Source: an uncultured Methylococcaceae bacterium
GTDB lineage: Bacteria > Pseudomonadota > Gammaproteobacteria > Methylococcales > Methylomonadaceae
Length of the DNA: 64,000 nt
NCBI GenBank assembly: GCA_903917345.1
Contig: CAIXAE010000023.1
Coordinates: 1 to 64,000, forward strand
Direction of reading: 5' to 3'
The notes beneath the pieces are model-generated. The model was given only the letters and a program-made list of their open reading frames with translations, did no database searches and was not told where the DNA came from. The position numbers and the translations under genes were made by a program. Numbering within the stretch: the stretch's first letter is position 1; each line of letters opens with the position of its first letter. Positions 61,234-64,000 of this stretch are shown piece after piece.

Positions 61234-63117
61234 ATGTTAAATTTTAAAAATATTGCCTTGCGTCGCGGCGTTAGGGTGCTGTTTTCTAACTCGTCTTTTA
61301 CTATTCACAAAGGTCAAAAAGTTGGATTTACGGGCGCCAATGGCGCTGGAAAATCTAGTTTATTTGCGCTTGTTAAAAATGAAATGCATTTAGATGAAGG
61401 TGATTTTTCTATGCCGCCTAATCTTGAGATTGCTCATGTGGCACAAGAAACTCCAGCCGTTGCTTGTTCTGCAATCGATTACGTTATTGATGGTGATCGA
61501 GAATATCGTCGTTTACAAGAGCAATTAAGACAAGCTGAGTTGGTGGATGATGGTTTAAAACAAGCTGAATATCATGCGGCATTAGATATTATTGGTGGCT
61601 ATACAGCACAAGCGCGTGCTTCACGTTTGATGAATGGCTTGGGGTTTAGTGCTGAACAAGAACATAACACAGTGGCGTCATTTTCGGGTGGTTGGAGAAT
61701 GCGACTTAATTTAGCACAAGCGTTAATGTGCCGATCTGATGTGCTTTTATTGGATGAGCCAACTAACCATTTAGATTTAGATGCTGTCATTTGGTTACAA
61801 GACTGGTTATGTAAGTACCCCGGTACATTAATGTTGATATCACATGATAGGGATTTTCTAGATACTATTACTGATCATATTGTGCATATAGAGCAGGGAA
61901 AAGCAGAGATTTATACGGGTAATTATTCAGCTTTTGAGCGTATGCGTGCAGAAAAGTTAGCCCAACAGCAATCTGCTTATTTAAAACAACAGCGTGAAAT
62001 GGCGCATATTCAAAGCTTTGTTGATCGTTTTAAAGCTCAAGCAACTAAAGCTAGGCAGGCTCAAAGTCGAATTAAGGCGCTTGAGAGGATGGAGTTAATT
62101 GCAATGGCGCATGTGGATTCCCCCTTTGATTTTAGTTTTGCTAAGCCAGATAAGATGCCCAATCCTCTGTTGTCGTTAGATAAAACAGATATTGGATATG
62201 GTTCAACGTGCATACTTAAAAGTGCTGGGTTATCTATTTCTCCAGGTGATCGTATAGGATTGTTAGGCCCTAATGGTGCAGGCAAGTCGAGTTTAATTAA
62301 AGTATTAGCGGGTGATATGCAGCCTTTGTCAGGGATGAGATATGAGGCCGAAGCATTAAAGATAGGGTATTTTGCCCAGCATCAATTAGAGCAATTACAG
62401 CTTGATGAAACACCTTTATGGCATTTACAAAAACTGGATAAACAAGCCACAGAGAAAGATCTACGAAACTTTTTAGGGGGTTTTGATTTTCAGGGGGATA
62501 AAGTATTAGAGCCCGTTAGGCCCTTTTCAGGTGGGGAAAAAGCCCGTCTAGTTTTGGCACTATTGGTCTATCAAAATCCTAATTTACTTTTATTAGATGA
62601 GCCAACTAACCATTTAGATTTGGAGATGCGGCATGCTTTAAGTGTCGCTTTGCAAGATTATCAAGGTGCTATTGTGGTGGTTTCACATGACCGTCATTTA
62701 TTACGCTCAGTGACGGATCAATTGTTGTTAGTATCGGGTGGAAAAGTGCAGTCGTTTGATGGGGATTTAGACGACTATCGTCTGTGGTTAGCTGAACAAA
62801 AAAAAGCCGAAGATAAAGGCGCAGATGAAGTGGTTACCACTATCTCTAAAAAGGATCAGCGTAAATTAGATGCTGAGCGTAGGCAAAGAAACAAACCATT
62901 ATATGATACGCTTAAAAAGGCCGAATTAGCGGTTGAAAAACATCATAACGAACAGCGTCAATTAGAGCAGCAATTGGCAGATCCTGATATTTATCTTGAA
63001 TCCTCTAAAGCTATTTTGAAACAGGTGTTAGATAAAAAAGTTCAAGTTGATAAGGCTTTAGAAGAGGCTGAAACAGCTTGGATGTTAGCGGAAGAAGCTG
63101 TTGAAAATGCACACTAG
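61234..63117 (+). CDS. yheS: ABC-F family ATPase, YheS-type
   Basis: 627 residues. Two ABC ATPase domains without membrane segments: Walker A GANGAGKSS and GPNGAGKSS; signatures SFSGGWRMRL and PFSGGEKARL; Walker B LLLLDEPTNHLDL in both; linker with YLKQQREMAHIQSFVDRFKA. The coiled-coil C-terminus (about 530-627, rich in E, K, Q) is typical of Uup/YheS proteins. ABC-F proteins act on ribosomes during stalled translation. Whole-length resemblance to E. coli YheS, including the EYRRLQEQL segment, favours this member over Uup or EttA. Confidence 0.92.
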   Translation: MLNFKNIALRRGVRVLFSNSSFTIHKGQKVGFTGANGAGKSSLFALVKNEMHLDEGDFSMPPNLEIAHVAQETPAVACSAIDYVIDGDREYRRLQEQLRQAELVDDGLKQAEYHAALDIIGGYTAQARASRLMNGLGFSAEQEHNTVASFSGGWRMRLNLAQALMCRSDVLLLDEPTNHLDLDAVIWLQDWLCKYPGTLMLISHDRDFLDTITDHIVHIEQGKAEIYTGNYSAFERMRAEKLAQQQSAYLKQQREMAHIQSFVDRFKAQATKARQAQSRIKALERMELIAMAHVDSPFDFSFAKPDKMPNPLLSLDKTDIGYGSTCILKSAGLSISPGDRIGLLGPNGAGKSSLIKVLAGDMQPLSGMRYEAEALKIGYFAQHQLEQLQLDETPLWHLQKLDKQATEKDLRNFLGGFDFQGDKVLEPVRPFSGGEKARLVLALLVYQNPNLLLLDEPTNHLDLEMRHALSVALQDYQGAIVVVSHDRHLLRSVTDQLLLVSGGKVQSFDGDLDDYRLWLAEQKKAEDKGADEVVTTISKKDQRKLDAERRQRNKPLYDTLKKAELAVEKHHNEQRQLEQQLADPDIYLESSKAILKQVLDKKVQVDKALEEAETAWMLAEEAVENAH

Positions 63118-63118
63118 C

Positions 63119-63631
63119 TTATAAGCAATCTCCATATTCCATGACTAAAAGCCGGCAATCAAAAAGTGTGTTCGGATATTGTGTGCTGATAATAAAACGT
63201 AAGATATAGTCTAAAAACAAATAAATAGTTAAGGTCCTAGCGGCAGCGCTATAGATTTTATAATGCGTGTGTTGTGAGCATCGCCAAACTGAATTTGTCC
63301 ACCATACAATTGGAAGTAGTAGCATGCCGTGGACAGTTTTCCAGCTTGCAATGGTATAAGTCACATTTAATACCCGGTAATCAATATAGAATAAAATAAT
63401 ATTAACGAGTAAGAAAAAAGGCCAAAATGCTTGCCACAATAGGGCTTTTCCTAGCCATGCGGAACGTAAAGTTTCATATATGTTTATGTCGGGTTGTTTG
63501 CTCCAGTTTTTAGTAACGCCAGGAGTATAGAAGTATACGAGAAAGTATAAAGCGATTAAAAAGATACTGGCTTCAACTATCGAAAATAGGTGAGTGTAGG
63601 TAAAAATAATGGGGAATGTATTGATAAACAT
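63119..63631 (-). CDS. Unknown four-span membrane protein
   Basis: 170 residues with about four hydrophobic helices (15-37, 65-83, 95-110 and 128-150) and many aromatic residues. No family recognised. It contains WSKQPDINIYETLRSAWLGKALLWQAFWP between the first two helices (in part). Convergent with yheS, stops one base apart, and divergent from the next gene. No terminator seen between the stops. Confidence 0.7.
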   Translation of the reverse strand: MFINTFPIIFTYTHLFSIVEASIFLIALYFLVYFYTPGVTKNWSKQPDINIYETLRSAWLGKALLWQAFWPFFLLVNIILFYIDYRVLNVTYTIASWKTVHGMLLLPIVWWTNSVWRCSQHTHYKIYSAAARTLTIYLFLDYILRFIISTQYPNTLFDCRLLVMEYGDCL

Positions 63632-63713
63632 GTCAGCAACTCTTTAAATTTAATAATATATCGCCTAAGAACAGTCTACATAATTCTAACAAAACACGCC
63701 ACACCTCTCGATA

Positions 63714-64000
63714 ATGATTCATCAATATACGCATACACTATATATCTATGTGGCATTGCCTTGTGAAGCTAAGCCTTTAGTTGAGTACTTTAACTTGAAG
63801 AAACAGTTGGCAATTAAGCCATTCGATGTTTATTTAAATAAAGATATTTGCTTAACTGTAACAGGTTTAGGGAAGAGCGCAATGGCGGCGGGAGTTGCTT
63901 ATACACAGGCTTTATTGAGTTCAAATAAGCCAGTATTTTTACTTAATTTAGGGGTTGCTGGGCATCATAGTTTTGCTTTAGGTGATTTGTATTTAATAAC
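63714..64000 (+). CDS. Nucleoside phosphorylase-like protein (5' end only)
   Basis: 95 residues up to the window edge. The fold-I phosphorylase pattern is visible: a first strand LYIYVALPCEAKPLVEYF with the usual EA, then ICLTVTGLGKSAMAAGVAY and FLLNLGVAGHH...LGDLYLI, the conserved GxAG and GD of the purine phosphorylase/MTA-SAH nucleosidase superfamily. The start at 63714 has no strong ribosome site. Which nucleoside it uses, or whether it is futalosine hydrolase or a nucleosidase, cannot be said from this part. Confidence 0.72.
   Translation, partial: MIHQYTHTLYIYVALPCEAKPLVEYFNLKKQLAIKPFDVYLNKDICLTVTGLGKSAMAAGVAYTQALLSSNKPVFLLNLGVAGHHSFALGDLYLI

Noticed and set aside
1-64000. tRNA, rRNA or known riboswitch
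   Set aside because: I looked through the gaps for cloverleaf-like CCA ends, TTCGAATCC-type T-arms and rRNA motifs and saw none; a covariance-model scan would be needed to exclude small RNAs.

Overview
The window comes from the chromosome of a low-GC gammaproteobacterial (type I) methanotroph, most likely Methylomonadaceae/Methylococcaceae. The evidence is a complete pmoCAB operon for particulate methane monooxygenase with all copper ligands, hexulose-phosphate synthase and isomerase of the ribulose monophosphate (RuMP) cycle, and the fhcBADC genes of the tetrahydromethanopterin C1 pathway. The marker genes do not allow me to name a genus.

Layout. 1-3050: end of a SUF iron-sulfur operon (sufD partial, sufS, sufU), then rsmJ and a Rieske ferredoxin. 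3560-6905: pmoCAB with promoter, internal processing hairpin and terminator. 7065-13640: sucCD, miaA and mutL on the minus strand, and an rhlE-type helicase. 13770-15530: an unknown protein, a 635-base gap holding a 21-bp degenerate tandem array, and an XRE regulator with a palindrome over its start. 15700-24060: an accessory island resembling an undescribed RiPP cluster: lipoprotein, radical SAM/SPASM enzyme with an RRE-like N-terminus, a 34-codon Cys-containing ORF closed by a terminator, a GT9-like glycosyltransferase, two 2OG-Fe(II) oxygenases (one with an in-frame stop), small unknown proteins and an Atm1-type ABC exporter. 24110-26220: decayed DUF2887 gene, duplicated gene scraps, a Phd/PIN toxin-antitoxin pair and DUF2288. 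26300-28160: TPR, DUF1415 and DUF6164 proteins.

28280-40410 is central C1 metabolism. fhcBADC lies on plus. On minus, in transcription order, come hps, phi, tkt, two repeat-protein genes, tal and fba. The two repeat proteins carry 4 and 11 copies of a [ST]xVxKY[LMVI] motif. One looks like a membrane anchor and the other like a flexible multivalent chain. Their position inside the RuMP gene set makes them the most intriguing genes here.

40580-51460 is a conserved minus-strand fatty-acid and housekeeping block (yceD-rpmF-plsX-fabHDG-acpP-fabF-pabC-mltG-tmk-holB-pilZ-tatD). 51590-64000 holds glxR-hyi, rlpA, a TSUP transporter, small single-gene units, purM, nnr-tsaE-amiC, a second 20-21 bp phased dyad array, a small lipoprotein, an ABC-F protein, an unknown membrane protein and the start of a nucleoside phosphorylase-like gene.

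Working together: PmoCAB oxidises methane. Formaldehyde is then fixed through Hps/Phi and the sugar rearrangements of Tkt, Tal and Fba, or oxidised through the Fhc complex to formate. No rRNA, tRNA, CRISPR array or intact insertion sequence was seen.
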